From Pseudomonas sp. AN-1 (GTDB lineage Bacteria > Pseudomonadota > Gammaproteobacteria > Pseudomonadales > Pseudomonadaceae), in the NCBI RefSeq assembly GCF_034057115.1, contig NZ_CP139195.1, positions 4,216,001 through 4,280,000 of the forward strand: a stretch of 64,000 nucleotides of DNA, in the 5' to 3' direction. Every line of letters starts with the position of its first letter. The stretch's first letter is position 1. A model generated the notes under the pieces. The model was given only the letters and a program-made list of their open reading frames with translations. It ran no database searches and was not told where the DNA came from. The position numbers were made by a program, and so were the translations under genes. Of this stretch, positions 1 through 10,029 are shown in pieces.

Positions 1-192
1 GGCGCCGATGCGCTGCTGATCGTCACCGAGTGGCAGGACTTCCGCGTGCTGGACGAGGAACTGGTCAAGGCCAAGCTCGCCGACCGGGTGATCTTCGACG
101 GCCGCAACCTGTTCGAGCCGGCCACCCTGGCGGCTGCCGGCATCACCTACTACGGCATCGGCCGCGGCTGCAGCGTCGAGGGGGCGGCATGA
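1..192 (+). CDS. UDP-glucose 6-dehydrogenase, C-terminal end (partial)
   Basis: The frame is open from the window edge to a TGA and gives 63 residues that read as the C-terminal UDP-binding region of the UDP-glucose/GDP-mannose dehydrogenase family. The visible signs are a TEWxxF segment followed by a DGRNLF motif, which normally lie near the end of the third domain. The enzyme oxidises UDP-glucose to UDP-glucuronate in the cytoplasm. Its TGA overlaps the ATG of the next gene by four bases (ATGA), so the two are translationally coupled. The NAD-binding and catalytic Cys regions lie outside the window. The family call is firm; the exact sugar substrate is inferred from the epimerase next door. 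Confidence 0.85.
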   Translation, partial: GADALLIVTEWQDFRVLDEELVKAKLADRVIFDGRNLFEPATLAAAGITYYGIGRGCSVEGAA

Positions 193-1154
193 AGTTCCTG
201 GTCACCGGAGCCGCCGGGTTCATCGGCTTCCATGTCGCCCGCCGGCTGTGCGCCGAAGGCCACGAAGTGGTCGGCATCGACAATCTCAACGACTACTACA
301 GCGTGGCGCTCAAGGAAGCGCGCCTCGCCCGCCTGGCGGAGCTGCCCGGCTTCAGCTTCCAGCGGCTGGACATCGTCGACAAGGCGGGGCTGCTGGCGCT
401 GTTCGAGGCACAGCGCTTCCAGCGCGTCATCCACCTGGCGGCGCAGGCCGGGGTGCGCTATTCGGTGGACCATCCGGAGGTCTACGTCGAGTCCAACCTG
501 AGCGGCTACCTGAACATCCTCGAGGCCTGCCGGCATTTTCCGGTCGAGCACCTGCTCTACGCCTCGAGCAGTTCGGTGTACGGCCTCAACGACAAGCTGC
601 CGTTCGCCACCCGGGATCCGGTGGAGCAGCCGGCCTCGCTGTATGCCGCCAGCAAGCGCGCCAACGAGCTGATGGCCTTCACCTACGCGCACCTGTACGG
701 CGTGCGCGCCACCGGCCTGCGCTTCTTCACCGTCTACGGCCCCTGGGGCCGCCCGGACATGGCGCTGTTCAAGTTCACCGACGCCATCCTCCATGGTCGG
801 CCCATCGACATCTACAACGACGGGCAGATGTCGCGCGACTTCACCTACATCGACGACATCGTCGAGGGCATCCTGCGCCTGCAGGCCCTGCCGCCGGCCG
901 GCGCGGTGCCGAGCAAGGTGTACAACATCGGCCGCGGCGAGCCGGTGCGCCTGCTCGACTTCGTCGAGTGTCTCGAGGCCGCCCTCGGCGTCGAGGCGCA
1001 GAAGAACTTCCTGCCCCTGCAGCCCGGCGACGTGCTGCGCACCTGGGCGGATGTCGACGAGCTGGCCGAACTGATCGACTTCCGTCCGGCAACCACGCTG
1101 CAGAGCGGCGTGAGCCACTTCGTCAACTGGTATCGGGATTACTACGCGGTATAA
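189..1154 (+). CDS. NAD-dependent UDP-glucuronate 4-epimerase-like protein
   Basis: This 321-residue extended short-chain dehydrogenase/reductase has the glycine-rich NAD site GAAGFIG at residues 7-13 and the catalytic pair Tyr152-x3-Lys156, followed by a conserved [15 protein letters not shown] stretch. That stretch and the length are typical of bacterial UDP-glucuronate 4-epimerases (CapI/LpsL type), which make UDP-galacturonate. The ATG at 189 overlaps the stop of the upstream dehydrogenase, and a longer upstream frame is only its shadow. Sitting directly after UDP-glucose dehydrogenase, it would use that enzyme's product. A different 4-epimerase specificity cannot be excluded from sequence alone. 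Confidence 0.85.
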   Translation: MKFLVTGAAGFIGFHVARRLCAEGHEVVGIDNLNDYYSVALKEARLARLAELPGFSFQRLDIVDKAGLLALFEAQRFQRVIHLAAQAGVRYSVDHPEVYVESNLSGYLNILEACRHFPVEHLLYASSSSVYGLNDKLPFATRDPVEQPASLYAASKRANELMAFTYAHLYGVRATGLRFFTVYGPWGRPDMALFKFTDAILHGRPIDIYNDGQMSRDFTYIDDIVEGILRLQALPPAGAVPSKVYNIGRGEPVRLLDFVECLEAALGVEAQKNFLPLQPGDVLRTWADVDELAELIDFRPATTLQSGVSHFVNWYRDYYAV

Positions 1155-1156
1155 CA

Positions 1157-1939
1157 ATGACCCAACAGACCATTTCCAACCCGGCCGGCACCGCCGCGTC
1201 CGGCGACATCTACGTTTCCGTGGTGATCCCGGCCAAGAACGAGGCCGACAACCTGCCGAGCCTGCTCGGCGAGGTGCGCGCCGCGCTGGCCGACGAAGCC
1301 TACGAGGTGATCGTGGTGGACGACGGCAGCACCGACAGCACCGCCGCCGCCCTGCGCGCGCTCAAGCGCGAGGGCTTCGACCAGCTGCGCATCCTCAGCC
1401 ACACCCACTCGCTGGGGCAGAGCACCTCGATCTACCACGCCGCCCAGGTCGCCCGTGGCCAGTGGCTGGCCACCCTCGACGGCGACGGGCAGAACGATCC
1501 GGCCGACCTGCCCGGCATGCTGGCGCTGGTGCGCGGCACCGAGGGGCATGCCGATGCGGTCAAGCTGGTCGCCGGCCACCGCGTCAACCGCCGCGACACC
1601 GCCAGCAAGCGCTGGGCCTCGCGCTTCGCCAACCGCCTGCGCAGCCGCCTGCTGCGCGACGAGACGCCGGACACCGGCTGCGGCATCAAGGTGATCGAGC
1701 GCGCCGCCTTCCTGCAGCTGCCCTATTTCGACCACATGCACCGCTTCATCCCGGCGCTGATCAAGCGCCACAACGGGCGGATGATCGTCCATCCGGTCAA
1801 TCACCGTCCGCGCGGCGCCGGCGTCTCCAAGTACGGCAACCTGGATCGCGCGCTGGTCGGCATCCTCGACCTGTTCGGCGTGTGGTGGCTGATCCGGCGC
1901 ACCCGCCTGGATCTGGCGGCGCACGAGGTCGAGGGCTGA
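1157..1939 (+). CDS. Family 2 glycosyltransferase, polyprenyl-phosphate type
   Basis: This 260-residue GT-A fold glycosyltransferase shows VVIPAKNE near residue 20, the nucleotide-sugar motif VVDDGSTDST near residue 55, and LDGDGQNDP near residue 110 as the metal-binding acidic motif. The order and length match dolichyl-phosphate mannose synthase/ArnC relatives, which load a sugar onto a polyprenyl phosphate at the inner membrane. It starts three bases after the epimerase stop and is followed one base later by a LAB_N protein and then by a GT83 transferase. That context suggests it makes undecaprenyl-phosphate-uronic acid as donor, like rhizobial RgtE. The donor identity is inferred. Confidence 0.85.
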   Translation: MTQQTISNPAGTAASGDIYVSVVIPAKNEADNLPSLLGEVRAALADEAYEVIVVDDGSTDSTAAALRALKREGFDQLRILSHTHSLGQSTSIYHAAQVARGQWLATLDGDGQNDPADLPGMLALVRGTEGHADAVKLVAGHRVNRRDTASKRWASRFANRLRSRLLRDETPDTGCGIKVIERAAFLQLPYFDHMHRFIPALIKRHNGRMIVHPVNHRPRGAGVSKYGNLDRALVGILDLFGVWWLIRRTRLDLAAHEVEG

Positions 1940-1940
1940 C

Positions 1941-2219
1941 ATGGGGCGTGAGACTCTCTGGCTGGTGGTCGGCTTCGCCGGCCAACTGGCCTTCACCGGC
2001 CGCTTCGCCCTGCAGTGGCTGTACAGCGAGTACAAGAAGCGCAGCATCATTCCGGTCGGTTTCTGGTACCTGAGCATCGTCGGCAGCGCGCTGCTGCTGG
2101 CCTATGCCATCTACCGCGAGGACCCGGTGTTCATCCTCGGCCAGTCGTTCGGCTTCGTCGTCTACCTGCGCAACCTGCAACTGATCGCGCGGCACAAGGA
2201 CAAGGAAAAGGGGGACTGA
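1941..2219 (+). CDS. LAB_N domain small membrane protein
   Basis: This 92-residue protein consists of about three membrane segments and matches the lipid-A biosynthesis N-terminal (LAB_N) family. Visible signs are a GFAGQLAFTGRFALQWLYSE segment near the start, KKRSIIPVGFWYLS in the middle, and a basic tail (RHKDKEKGD). LAB_N proteins usually lie between a polyprenyl-phosphate sugar synthase and a GT83 transferase, as here. A role in moving or presenting the lipid-linked sugar, by analogy with the ArnE/ArnF flippase subunits, is plausible but not shown by sequence. It is packed one base after the GT2 gene and four bases before the next. Confidence 0.8.
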   Translation: MGRETLWLVVGFAGQLAFTGRFALQWLYSEYKKRSIIPVGFWYLSIVGSALLLAYAIYREDPVFILGQSFGFVVYLRNLQLIARHKDKEKGD

Positions 2220-2223
2220 GCCG

Positions 2224-3747
2224 ATGCGTCTGCCGATCTCGCCGCGGCGCGCCCCGCTGTGGCTGCTGGCCCTGGCGCTGCTCATGCTCGGCGCCGGTCT
2301 GGGCCTGCGCCAGCCGCTCAATGTCGACGAGGAGCGCTTCCTCGGCGTCGCCATGGAGATGCTGCAGAGCGGTTCCTGGTTCATCCCGCACCGCGCCGCG
2401 GAAATCTATCCGGACAAGCCGCCGCTGTTCATGTGGGCGGTGGCGCTGTTCGTCCGGCTCACCGATGCGCCCATCCTGGCGCTGTTCCTGCCGGCGCTGC
2501 TGGCCGGCGCGGTGGCCACCTTGTGCCTGTACGACCTGGGGCGGCGGCTGTGGAATCCGCGCATCGGCGTGATCGCCGCGCTGCTGTTCCTCGCCACCTA
2601 CCAGACCCACAGCATCCTGCGCGCCGGGCAGATCGACGGCTTCCTCTGCCTGTGGATCATCCTCGGCGTCTACGGCCTGCTCCGCCACCTGCTGCTGGGG
2701 CCGGCCTGGGGCTGGTTCTACCTGGGCTGCGCGGCGATGGGGTTCGGCATCATCAGCAAGGGCGTCGGCTTCCTGCCGATCCTGCTGCTGATCCCCTATT
2801 TCTACGCCGCGCGCCGGGGCTGGACGGGCGTGGTGGCGATGCCGGGACAGGGGCGGCGCTGGTGGCTGGGCCTGGCAGCAATGCTGGCGGCCATCGCGGT
2901 CTGGCTGCTGCCGCTGCTGGTGATGGTCGCGCTGCAGGGCAATGCCGAGAGCGTCGCCTATGTGCAGGAGATCCTCCTCAAGCAGACCGCCAAGCGCTAC
3001 GCCGACGCCTGGCACCACCGCGAGCCGTTCTGGTACTTCTTCGCCGAGGTGATTCCCAAGTACTGGCTGCCGATGTTCCTCGCCCTGCCGTGGCTGGTGC
3101 CGGCCTGGCGCCGCCAACTGGCCAAGCGCGACGGCCGGGTGCTGGTGCTGCTCGGCTGGGTGGTGCTGGTCCTGCTGTTCTTCTCGCTGAGCAGCGGCAA
3201 GCGCAAGCTGTACATCTATCCGGCGCTGCCGGGGCTGGTCCTGCTGGTCGCCCCGCTGGTGCCCTGGCTGCTGCGCCGCTGGTTCGCCCGGCGGCCGCGT
3301 GGGCGTCAGGTCTTCGTCGGCCTCGCGCTGGTGTGGTTCGCCCTGTGGTTCGCCCGCGGCTGGATCGAGCCGCTCAAGGAGGGCGCCAATCCCCACGACG
3401 CGATCATGGCCCAGACGGCCGAGCTGAGCGGCGGCGCCGATCTGGTGCTGACCACCTGGCGCGAGGGCCACTGGCTGTATGCGCGCCAGCCGATCGTGCA
3501 TTTCGGCTTCGCCCGGCCGGAGTCGGTGGATCGGGCGGCCGAGTGGCTGCGCGGCCATCCGCAGGCCTTCGCGCTGATTCCCTCCACGGAGCTGGCGCGC
3601 TGCTTCGATCCGGAGCAGGCCCGCCAGCTGGGCGAGACCTCGCGGGAAGTCTGGTACCTGGTGGGCGCCGCGGCGGACAACGGCCAGTGCCGGAGCTCGC
3701 AGCCGGCCAAGGCCTATCGCTTCGCCTGGCGCCGGCCGCTGCCATGA
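2224..3747 (+). CDS. ArnT-like GT83/GT39 membrane glycosyltransferase
   Basis: This 507-residue polytopic membrane protein has the hallmarks of the ArnT/RgtA superfamily: an acidic NVDEERF motif in the first periplasmic loop (around residue 36), a YPDKPPL motif around residue 63, about a dozen hydrophobic segments, and a soluble C-terminal part. Such enzymes transfer a sugar from undecaprenyl phosphate to lipid A or LPS core on the periplasmic face. The ATG at 2224 follows the LAB_N stop closely. With UDP-glucose dehydrogenase and a UDP-glucuronate epimerase upstream, galacturonic acid is the best guess for the sugar. The acceptor is unknown. Confidence 0.85.
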   Translation: MRLPISPRRAPLWLLALALLMLGAGLGLRQPLNVDEERFLGVAMEMLQSGSWFIPHRAAEIYPDKPPLFMWAVALFVRLTDAPILALFLPALLAGAVATLCLYDLGRRLWNPRIGVIAALLFLATYQTHSILRAGQIDGFLCLWIILGVYGLLRHLLLGPAWGWFYLGCAAMGFGIISKGVGFLPILLLIPYFYAARRGWTGVVAMPGQGRRWWLGLAAMLAAIAVWLLPLLVMVALQGNAESVAYVQEILLKQTAKRYADAWHHREPFWYFFAEVIPKYWLPMFLALPWLVPAWRRQLAKRDGRVLVLLGWVVLVLLFFSLSSGKRKLYIYPALPGLVLLVAPLVPWLLRRWFARRPRGRQVFVGLALVWFALWFARGWIEPLKEGANPHDAIMAQTAELSGGADLVLTTWREGHWLYARQPIVHFGFARPESVDRAAEWLRGHPQAFALIPSTELARCFDPEQARQLGETSREVWYLVGAAADNGQCRSSQPAKAYRFAWRRPLP

Positions 3748-3841
3748 CCGGCCGCCATTCGTCGCAGCTGATCCGGGAGGGGAATGGCCTCGACTACGGT
3801 TATCTGTGTATCTCCGGTGAGGATGTCAGGAGGTGACCAAG

Positions 3842-4069
3842 ATGAAACCGTATGTGGTTCGCGGCCTTTTCCTGGTGGCGGCGTTCGGAGTGGTCGCGCA
3901 GGCCGCGGCCAGCTGGTGGAATCCGGGCGTGACAGTGATCCGCAGCAGCCAGCTGGCCCAGCAGCCGCTCGCCCACAGCATTCCGAGCGAGCGACAGCGG
4001 GCACGGAGCAGTACCGACCCGCAGGGGCTGCTGATGCTCTACCAGATCGTGCAGGGCATGCGCGGCTGA
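3842..4069 (+). CDS. Small exported protein of unknown function
   Basis: This 75-residue protein starts MKPYVVRGLFLVAAFGVVAQAAA, a clear signal peptide with a likely cleavage after AQA-A, leaving a mature part of about 50 residues. I chose the ATG at 3842 because a perfect AGGAGG at 3828-3833 lies eight bases upstream; the in-frame GTG at 3833 would overlap that site. I recognise no domain. It follows the GT83 gene by 94 bases in the same direction and may be the last gene of that operon or stand alone. Confidence 0.6.
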   Translation: MKPYVVRGLFLVAAFGVVAQAAASWWNPGVTVIRSSQLAQQPLAHSIPSERQRARSSTDPQGLLMLYQIVQGMRG

Positions 4070-4117
4070 ATCGGCCGGGCGGCCCGGGCTGGGCGGGGGG
4101 GCAACCCGCGCCCTGGC

Positions 4118-5215
4118 TCAGGCCAGGCGCAGGTGGTTGTCCCACAGCCCGGCCGGCAGCTGCAGCGCCTGCATGGCGATGTCCGCCTGGCGGCAGTCGT
4201 ACAGGCGGCAGCGGCCCTGCCCTGAGCTGACCACGAATCCCTCGGCGCAGGCGGCGACGCCGGCGCAGTCGGGCAGCGGCGCATCCAGGCGCAGTTCGGC
4301 GCTGTCCAGATCCCAGATGAACACCCGGTTGCCGCGCGGCGCGGTGATCGCCAAGAGGCGCAGGCCGCTGTGGATCGCCACGCTGGCGGTGTACTGGTGC
4401 ATCGCCAGGCGCTGCGCCTCGCCGAGCGGGAACGCCTGGAAGGCCTGGCCGGGACGCTTGATCGCCACCAGCGGCACGGCGTCGCCCGGGTCGCCCTCGT
4501 ACTGCTGGCCGCTGACCACGGTGCCGTCGCTGGCCACCGCCAGGTGGCGCACGCTGTTCATCGACTCGGGCAGTTGCTCCTTGCTGAGCAGCGTGCCGTC
4601 GCGGCGCAGCAGCACCAGGCTCGGCTCCATGGCGTCGAGGTTCATCGCCGCGCGGCTGTCGGCCTCGGTGCGGATGCCGCCGTTGGCCACCACCAGGGTC
4701 TCGCCGTCGGGCAGCCACAGCAGCTGGTGCGGGCCGACGCCGTGGCTCGACAGTTCGCCGTGGCGCACCAGGCGCTGGCCGTCCAGACGCCAGACGCCGA
4801 CCACCCCGCGCCCCGGCTCGCCGGTGTCGTTCTCGGTGCTGTACAGCCACTGTCCGCCGCGGTGGAACACCGCATGGCCCTGGAAGTGCCGGTCGGACGG
4901 CGTGCCCACGGTCTGCAGCAGACGGCCGTCGCGGGTGTCGATCAGGTAGCTGTCGCGGCTCGGCCGGCGGCCGACGAACAGCGCCAGCGGCAGCGCCGGG
5001 TGCGGCACCACGTCGTGGCAGCGCTCGCTGACCGGGGTGGCGAACTGGCGGCTGCCGTCGAGGCGGTAGCCGACCGCGTAGTGGCGACCGTCGGCGTCGT
5101 TGCGCGCCGACAGCAGCAGCGGCGCCTGGCCGGCGCCGCGGCCGAGGGTCCAGCCGCCGAGGGCGGAGGCGGCGAGCAGGGCGCCGCCGAGGCCGAGGAA
5201 GGTGCGCCTGTGCAT
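4118..5215 (-). CDS. DUF1513 family exported protein
   Basis: This 365-residue protein starts MHRRTFLGLGGALLAASALGGW, a twin-arginine-like export signal (RRTFLG). The rest reads as a beta-propeller-like DUF1513 protein with repeated GxxW/DG segments, including phrases such as HGVGPHQLLWLPDGETLVVANGG that occur throughout the family. It is the last gene of an operon with two imelysins and a di-heme oxidoreductase, beginning two bases after the upstream stop. In Pseudomonas this four-gene set is associated with iron, but the role of DUF1513 is not established. The ATG at 5215 gives the correct signal peptide; longer upstream frames are shadows. Confidence 0.85.
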   Translation of the reverse strand: MHRRTFLGLGGALLAASALGGWTLGRGAGQAPLLLSARNDADGRHYAVGYRLDGSRQFATPVSERCHDVVPHPALPLALFVGRRPSRDSYLIDTRDGRLLQTVGTPSDRHFQGHAVFHRGGQWLYSTENDTGEPGRGVVGVWRLDGQRLVRHGELSSHGVGPHQLLWLPDGETLVVANGGIRTEADSRAAMNLDAMEPSLVLLRRDGTLLSKEQLPESMNSVRHLAVASDGTVVSGQQYEGDPGDAVPLVAIKRPGQAFQAFPLGEAQRLAMHQYTASVAIHSGLRLLAITAPRGNRVFIWDLDSAELRLDAPLPDCAGVAACAEGFVVSSGQGRCRLYDCRQADIAMQALQLPAGLWDNHLRLA

Positions 5216-5217
5216 GC

Positions 5218-6285
5218 TTAGTCGCCGTCGTGGGCGTTGAAGCCCAGCTGGATGCCCAGCGCCTTGGCCAGCTCGGCCTCGTGCAGGCGGTGCAGGGTGC
5301 CGAGGCTGTCGTACAGCTGGCCGAGGCTGGCGCGGCCGGCCTCGTCGGCGAGCAGCACGCCGAGCGGCTGGCCGAGGGCGGCGATGCGCTGGCGGGTCTC
5401 GTGGTAGGCGGCGTCGATGCGGGTGGCCAGGTCGGCCTGCTCCTTGCCCAGCAGGCCGCGCACGCCTTCGCGCCACAGGCTCTCGGCGCTGGCCAGGCTG
5501 GCGTCGATCAGCGCCAGCGAGGCGCCGCTGCGCCAGGCTTCCGCCTGGTAGGGCTGCGGCGGCTTGCCGCCGAGCGGCAGCGGGGTGTTGAGCTTGCGCT
5601 TGAGGCCGTCGAGGGCGCCGACCTGGGCGCGCAGCAGCTCGGCGACGGCCTCGCGGCCCTCGGCGTAGCGGGTGTTGGGGAAGCTCTTGAGCTGCGCGGC
5701 CAGCCCCTGTTCGCCCAGCCAGCTACCCAGCACCTGGGCCGAGAGGGCCTGCTGGTGGCTGCCGATGGCCAGCAGCAGCGGGCAGTAGCGGCGCTTCTGC
5801 TCGAGGTTGGCGAGGTCGATGTCCTGGTCGAACAGCAGGTATTCGTAGGCGCTCAGCCCCTGCACCACCACGCTGGCCTTCTCCAGCTCGGCCTGCCTGA
5901 GCTGCGGGGTCTTGTCGAGCAGGGCTTCGACCTGGCGGGCCACCAGGTTCTTCTTGTCCGGCCAGAACTGCACCTGCCAGGCCAGGTTGCCCTCGCCGAG
6001 CGGGCCGACGGCCAGCGGCTGCAGGGCGGCCCAGGCGCCGTGGGCGGTGAGGTAGGCCTGGCGGGCGGCGGCCAGGTCCTGCTCGCCGGCGCAGAAGGCC
6101 CGGGCGCTGTCGGCCAGCTGGCGGTCGCTGTCGGTCCAGCGGGTGTAGGCGGGCAGCAGTACGCCGTCGGTGAGCGCGGCGCTGGCGGCAGCGAAGGGCT
6201 CGGCCTTCGGCTTGGGCGGCTCGCCGTTCGAGCAGCCGGCCAGCAGGGCCAGCAGGGACAGGGAGAGCAGGGCGGGGCGCAGCAT
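5218..6285 (-). CDS. Imelysin-family lipoprotein lacking the HxxE histidine
   Basis: This 355-residue protein has a lipoprotein signal peptide ending LLALLAGC-S, so it should be lipid-anchored in the periplasm or outer membrane. The body is the helical imelysin (peptidase M75) fold. In the place of the family motif GxHxxE it reads GLSAYEYLLF, so the histidine is replaced by serine while the glutamate remains. The other copy in this operon keeps the histidine. Imelysins are linked to iron uptake, and the protease activity of the family is doubtful. It lies ten bases after the di-heme gene and two bases before DUF1513. Confidence 0.85.
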   Translation of the reverse strand: MLRPALLSLSLLALLAGCSNGEPPKPKAEPFAAASAALTDGVLLPAYTRWTDSDRQLADSARAFCAGEQDLAAARQAYLTAHGAWAALQPLAVGPLGEGNLAWQVQFWPDKKNLVARQVEALLDKTPQLRQAELEKASVVVQGLSAYEYLLFDQDIDLANLEQKRRYCPLLLAIGSHQQALSAQVLGSWLGEQGLAAQLKSFPNTRYAEGREAVAELLRAQVGALDGLKRKLNTPLPLGGKPPQPYQAEAWRSGASLALIDASLASAESLWREGVRGLLGKEQADLATRIDAAYHETRQRIAALGQPLGVLLADEAGRASLGQLYDSLGTLHRLHEAELAKALGIQLGFNAHDGD

Positions 6286-6295
6286 CGATTGCTCC

Positions 6296-7723
6296 TTAGA
6301 GGGAATTGAGGAAGGCCAGCAGGGCGGCGCGCTGGCCGGCGTCGAAGGCGATCACCGCCTGGCGGGCGCCTTCGGCCTCGCCGCCGTGCCAGAGGATGGC
6401 CTCCAGCAGGTTGCGCGCGCGGCCGTCGTGGAGGAAGCGGGTGTGGCCGTTGACCGTCTCGGTCAGGCCGATGCCCCACAGCGGCGGGGTGCGCCATTCG
6501 CGGCCGCTGGCCTGGAATTCGGGGCGATTGTCCGCCAGACCGTCGCCCATGTCATGCAGCAGCAGGTCGCTGTAGGGGCGGATCAGCTGGCCGGCCAGCT
6601 CCGGCTCGGCGGCGTCCGCCGCAGTGGTGAAACTCGGCGTGTGGCAGGCCTGGCAGCCGGCCTGGTGGAACAGGCCCTTGCCGGCGAGCACCTGCGGGTC
6701 GTCGACCTGGCGCCGCGCCGGCACCGCGAGGTTGCGGGTATAGAACAGCACCTGGGCGAGGATGTGCGCGCTGACTTCCGGTGTGCCGCCGTCGGGCAGC
6801 GCCCGGCAGTCCAGCTGGCTCTCGGTGCAGCTGCTGCCGGCCAGCAGCGGGGTGGACAGGCCCATGTCGTTGAAGAAGGCGTCGGCGTTCTGCTGGTTGA
6901 GCGACGGCTGGCCGGCCTTCCAGCCGAAGCGGCCGAGGCGGGTGCTTTGGGTCTCGTGGTCCCAGACCCGGTTGGGCCGGCCGGAAATGTCGTCGCCGTC
7001 GCGATCGTCGGGGTCGGCGTTGGCGAGGATTGCCGCCTCGGGGATCGCCTCGAGCAGGCCCAGGCCGATCATCGGCGGCGCCACGCGCAGGGAGAACAGG
7101 GTATCGGGATGCAGCGCGCCGTAGCCCAGCTGGCTGAGCTGCAGCTCGGGGCGCTGCAGCTCGACGCGGCTGCCGTCCCTGAGTGTGACCAACTCGGTGG
7201 TGTAGCGCACCCGCACCTTGCCTTCCGGCGCTATGCCGGGAATGGCGGCGTCCTGCAGCTGGCCGCCGTAGACCGGCTCGGGGATCAGCCCCTGGCGCTC
7301 GAGCAGGGCCTCCTGGCCGCTCTGCGCCGGGATCGACAGGCGCACCAGGCTGGACACCGCGTTGTCCGCGGCGCTGCCCGGCGGATGGCCGCGGCCGTCC
7401 TTGATGTGGCAGTTCTGGCAGGCGTTGGTGTTGAACAGCGGGCCGAGGCCGTCGCGGGCGTCGGTGGAGGCCGGGGCGATCACCCAGGGGTTGCGGAAGA
7501 AGCTGTTGCCGACGCTGAAGTCCAGGCGGCGGCTGGGCGAGAGGTTGGCCGAGGGCAGCGAGAAGGCGTTCTGGTCGGCCTTGCGGACCGTGGCGGCGCC
7601 GCCGGACAGCGCCTCGCCGGGTTCGGCGGCGCTGAAGCGTGGCGTCTCGGGTTGCTCGCAGCCGGCCAGCAGCAGGCTCAGGGCCAGTGCGCCGAGGGGG
7701 CGCAGGACAGGCAGGACGGGCAT
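6296..7723 (-). CDS. Di-heme oxidoreductase (DUF1111/DHOR family) lipoprotein
   Basis: This 475-residue protein carries two c-type heme sites, CQNCH in the N-terminal half and CQACH in the C-terminal half, and matches the di-heme oxidoreductase (formerly thiol oxidoreductase) family by length and by the WDHETQS and LHDGRA segments. I chose the ATG at 7723 because it gives a clean lipoprotein signal (LSLLLAGC-E, about 22 residues) preceded by a GGGAG ribosome site; an upstream ATG at 7801 would add 26 residues without signal character. It lies between two imelysin genes and probably handles electrons for periplasmic iron or copper redox steps. The substrate is unknown. Confidence 0.88.
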   Translation of the reverse strand: MPVLPVLRPLGALALSLLLAGCEQPETPRFSAAEPGEALSGGAATVRKADQNAFSLPSANLSPSRRLDFSVGNSFFRNPWVIAPASTDARDGLGPLFNTNACQNCHIKDGRGHPPGSAADNAVSSLVRLSIPAQSGQEALLERQGLIPEPVYGGQLQDAAIPGIAPEGKVRVRYTTELVTLRDGSRVELQRPELQLSQLGYGALHPDTLFSLRVAPPMIGLGLLEAIPEAAILANADPDDRDGDDISGRPNRVWDHETQSTRLGRFGWKAGQPSLNQQNADAFFNDMGLSTPLLAGSSCTESQLDCRALPDGGTPEVSAHILAQVLFYTRNLAVPARRQVDDPQVLAGKGLFHQAGCQACHTPSFTTAADAAEPELAGQLIRPYSDLLLHDMGDGLADNRPEFQASGREWRTPPLWGIGLTETVNGHTRFLHDGRARNLLEAILWHGGEAEGARQAVIAFDAGQRAALLAFLNSL

Positions 7724-7880
7724 GGCGGTGAAACTCCCGGGGGGACCGAACGGTGCGATAGTGTAACAGCGCGTTTCGGTGCAAATAAGAGTTTTTTTCA
7801 TTTGGCCGGCAGCCTGGCGGGCGCCAGGGCACGGCCGTTGGAGCTGTCGGGGGCTGCCGCGCCGCTACCGAGGCAGGAGG

Positions 7881-7917
7881 CGGCGGGAGCCGGGGCCTGA
7901 GCCCCGCGCTCCCGCCG
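7881..7917 (-). terminator. GC-rich hairpin between imelysin and di-heme genes
   Basis: CGGCGGGAGC at 7881-7890 pairs perfectly with GCTCCCGCCG at 7908-7917, and the interior adds a GGGGC/GCCCC stem. It begins nine bases past the stop of the first imelysin gene on the minus strand. There is no T-run after it in that direction, so it is more likely an attenuating or mRNA-stabilising hairpin that lowers expression of the distal genes than a full terminator. Confidence 0.5.
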
Positions 7918-7925
7918 GAGGCGGC

Positions 7926-9269
<1,344 letters not shown>

Positions 9270-9320
9270 GGAGCGATCCTTGTGTGGGCAGCGGGTAGCA
9301 GCTGAGAGATGGTTTCGAAA

Positions 9321-9341
9321 CATAATGCGAAATATTCGCAT
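9321..9341 (-). promoter_or_regulatory. Candidate Fur box for the imelysin operon
   Basis: ATGCGAA at 9325-9331 and TTCGCAT at 9335-9341 form a perfect 7-3-7 inverted repeat. The 19-mer beginning at 9321 agrees with the consensus Fur box at about 12 of 19 positions by eye. It lies 56 bases upstream of the first imelysin start in an AT-rich patch of otherwise GC-rich DNA, which is where a Fur operator would be expected. Confidence 0.5.
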
Positions 9342-9456
9342 CGATGGGAAGGGCTGTCGTGCGCCGTCGGGCGATGCTGCGCGGCTGTGCGGCGCCGCGC
9401 GCCGTGCCCGGTGGGCTCCCGTTATACTGGCGGCCACTTCACAGGGAGTCCCGCGC

Positions 9457-10029
9457 ATGAGTCCGAGTACCGTCGCCATTCTGGTGGTCATCGTCCTGCT
9501 GGCCGGCTACGCCGTGCAGATCTACAACGCCCTGGTGCGCCTCAAGCACGGGGTGGGCAAGGCCTGGTCGAACATCGACGTGCTGCTGCGCCAGCGCCAC
9601 GAGGAGCTGCCCAAGCTGGTGGAGACCTGCCGGCAGTACATGCAGCACGAGCGTGGCACCCTGGAGGCGGTGATCGCCGCGCGCAGCGCGGTGGCCGCGG
9701 CGCGCGAGCAGGGCGACGTCGCCGCCCTCGGCCGCGCCGAGAGCGGCCTGCGCGTGGGCCTCGGCCAGCTGTTCGCGCTGGTGGAGAACTACCCGCAGCT
9801 CAAGGCCAACGAGAGCTTCCAGCACCTGCAGCAGCGCATCACCGGGCTGGAGAACGGCATCGCCGATCGCCGCGAGCTGTACAACGAGTCGGTCAACCTC
9901 AACAACGTGCGCATCGAGCAGTTCCCCGACGTGCTGGTCGCCCGCCTGTTCGGCTTCGGGGCCGCCGAGCTGCTGCAGTTCAGCGAGGCGGAGAAGGCCG
10001 ACGTCGACCTCAGGCAGCTGTTCGGCTGA
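9457..10029 (+). CDS. LemA family protein
   Basis: This 190-residue protein has one N-terminal membrane segment (residues 4-22) followed by the long helical LemA domain; the LVENYPQLKANESF block, the ITGLENGIADRRELYNESV block and a C-terminal FGFG are the family signature. LemA proteins sit in the membrane with an N-out helix and a cytoplasmic helical bundle; their function is not settled. I chose the ATG at 9457, after an AGGGAG ribosome site, rather than an upstream start that would run through the promoter region. A TATACT hexamer at 9423-9428 could be its -10. The next gene overlaps its stop by one base. Confidence 0.9.
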   Translation: MSPSTVAILVVIVLLAGYAVQIYNALVRLKHGVGKAWSNIDVLLRQRHEELPKLVETCRQYMQHERGTLEAVIAARSAVAAAREQGDVAALGRAESGLRVGLGQLFALVENYPQLKANESFQHLQQRITGLENGIADRRELYNESVNLNNVRIEQFPDVLVARLFGFGAAELLQFSEAEKADVDLRQLFG

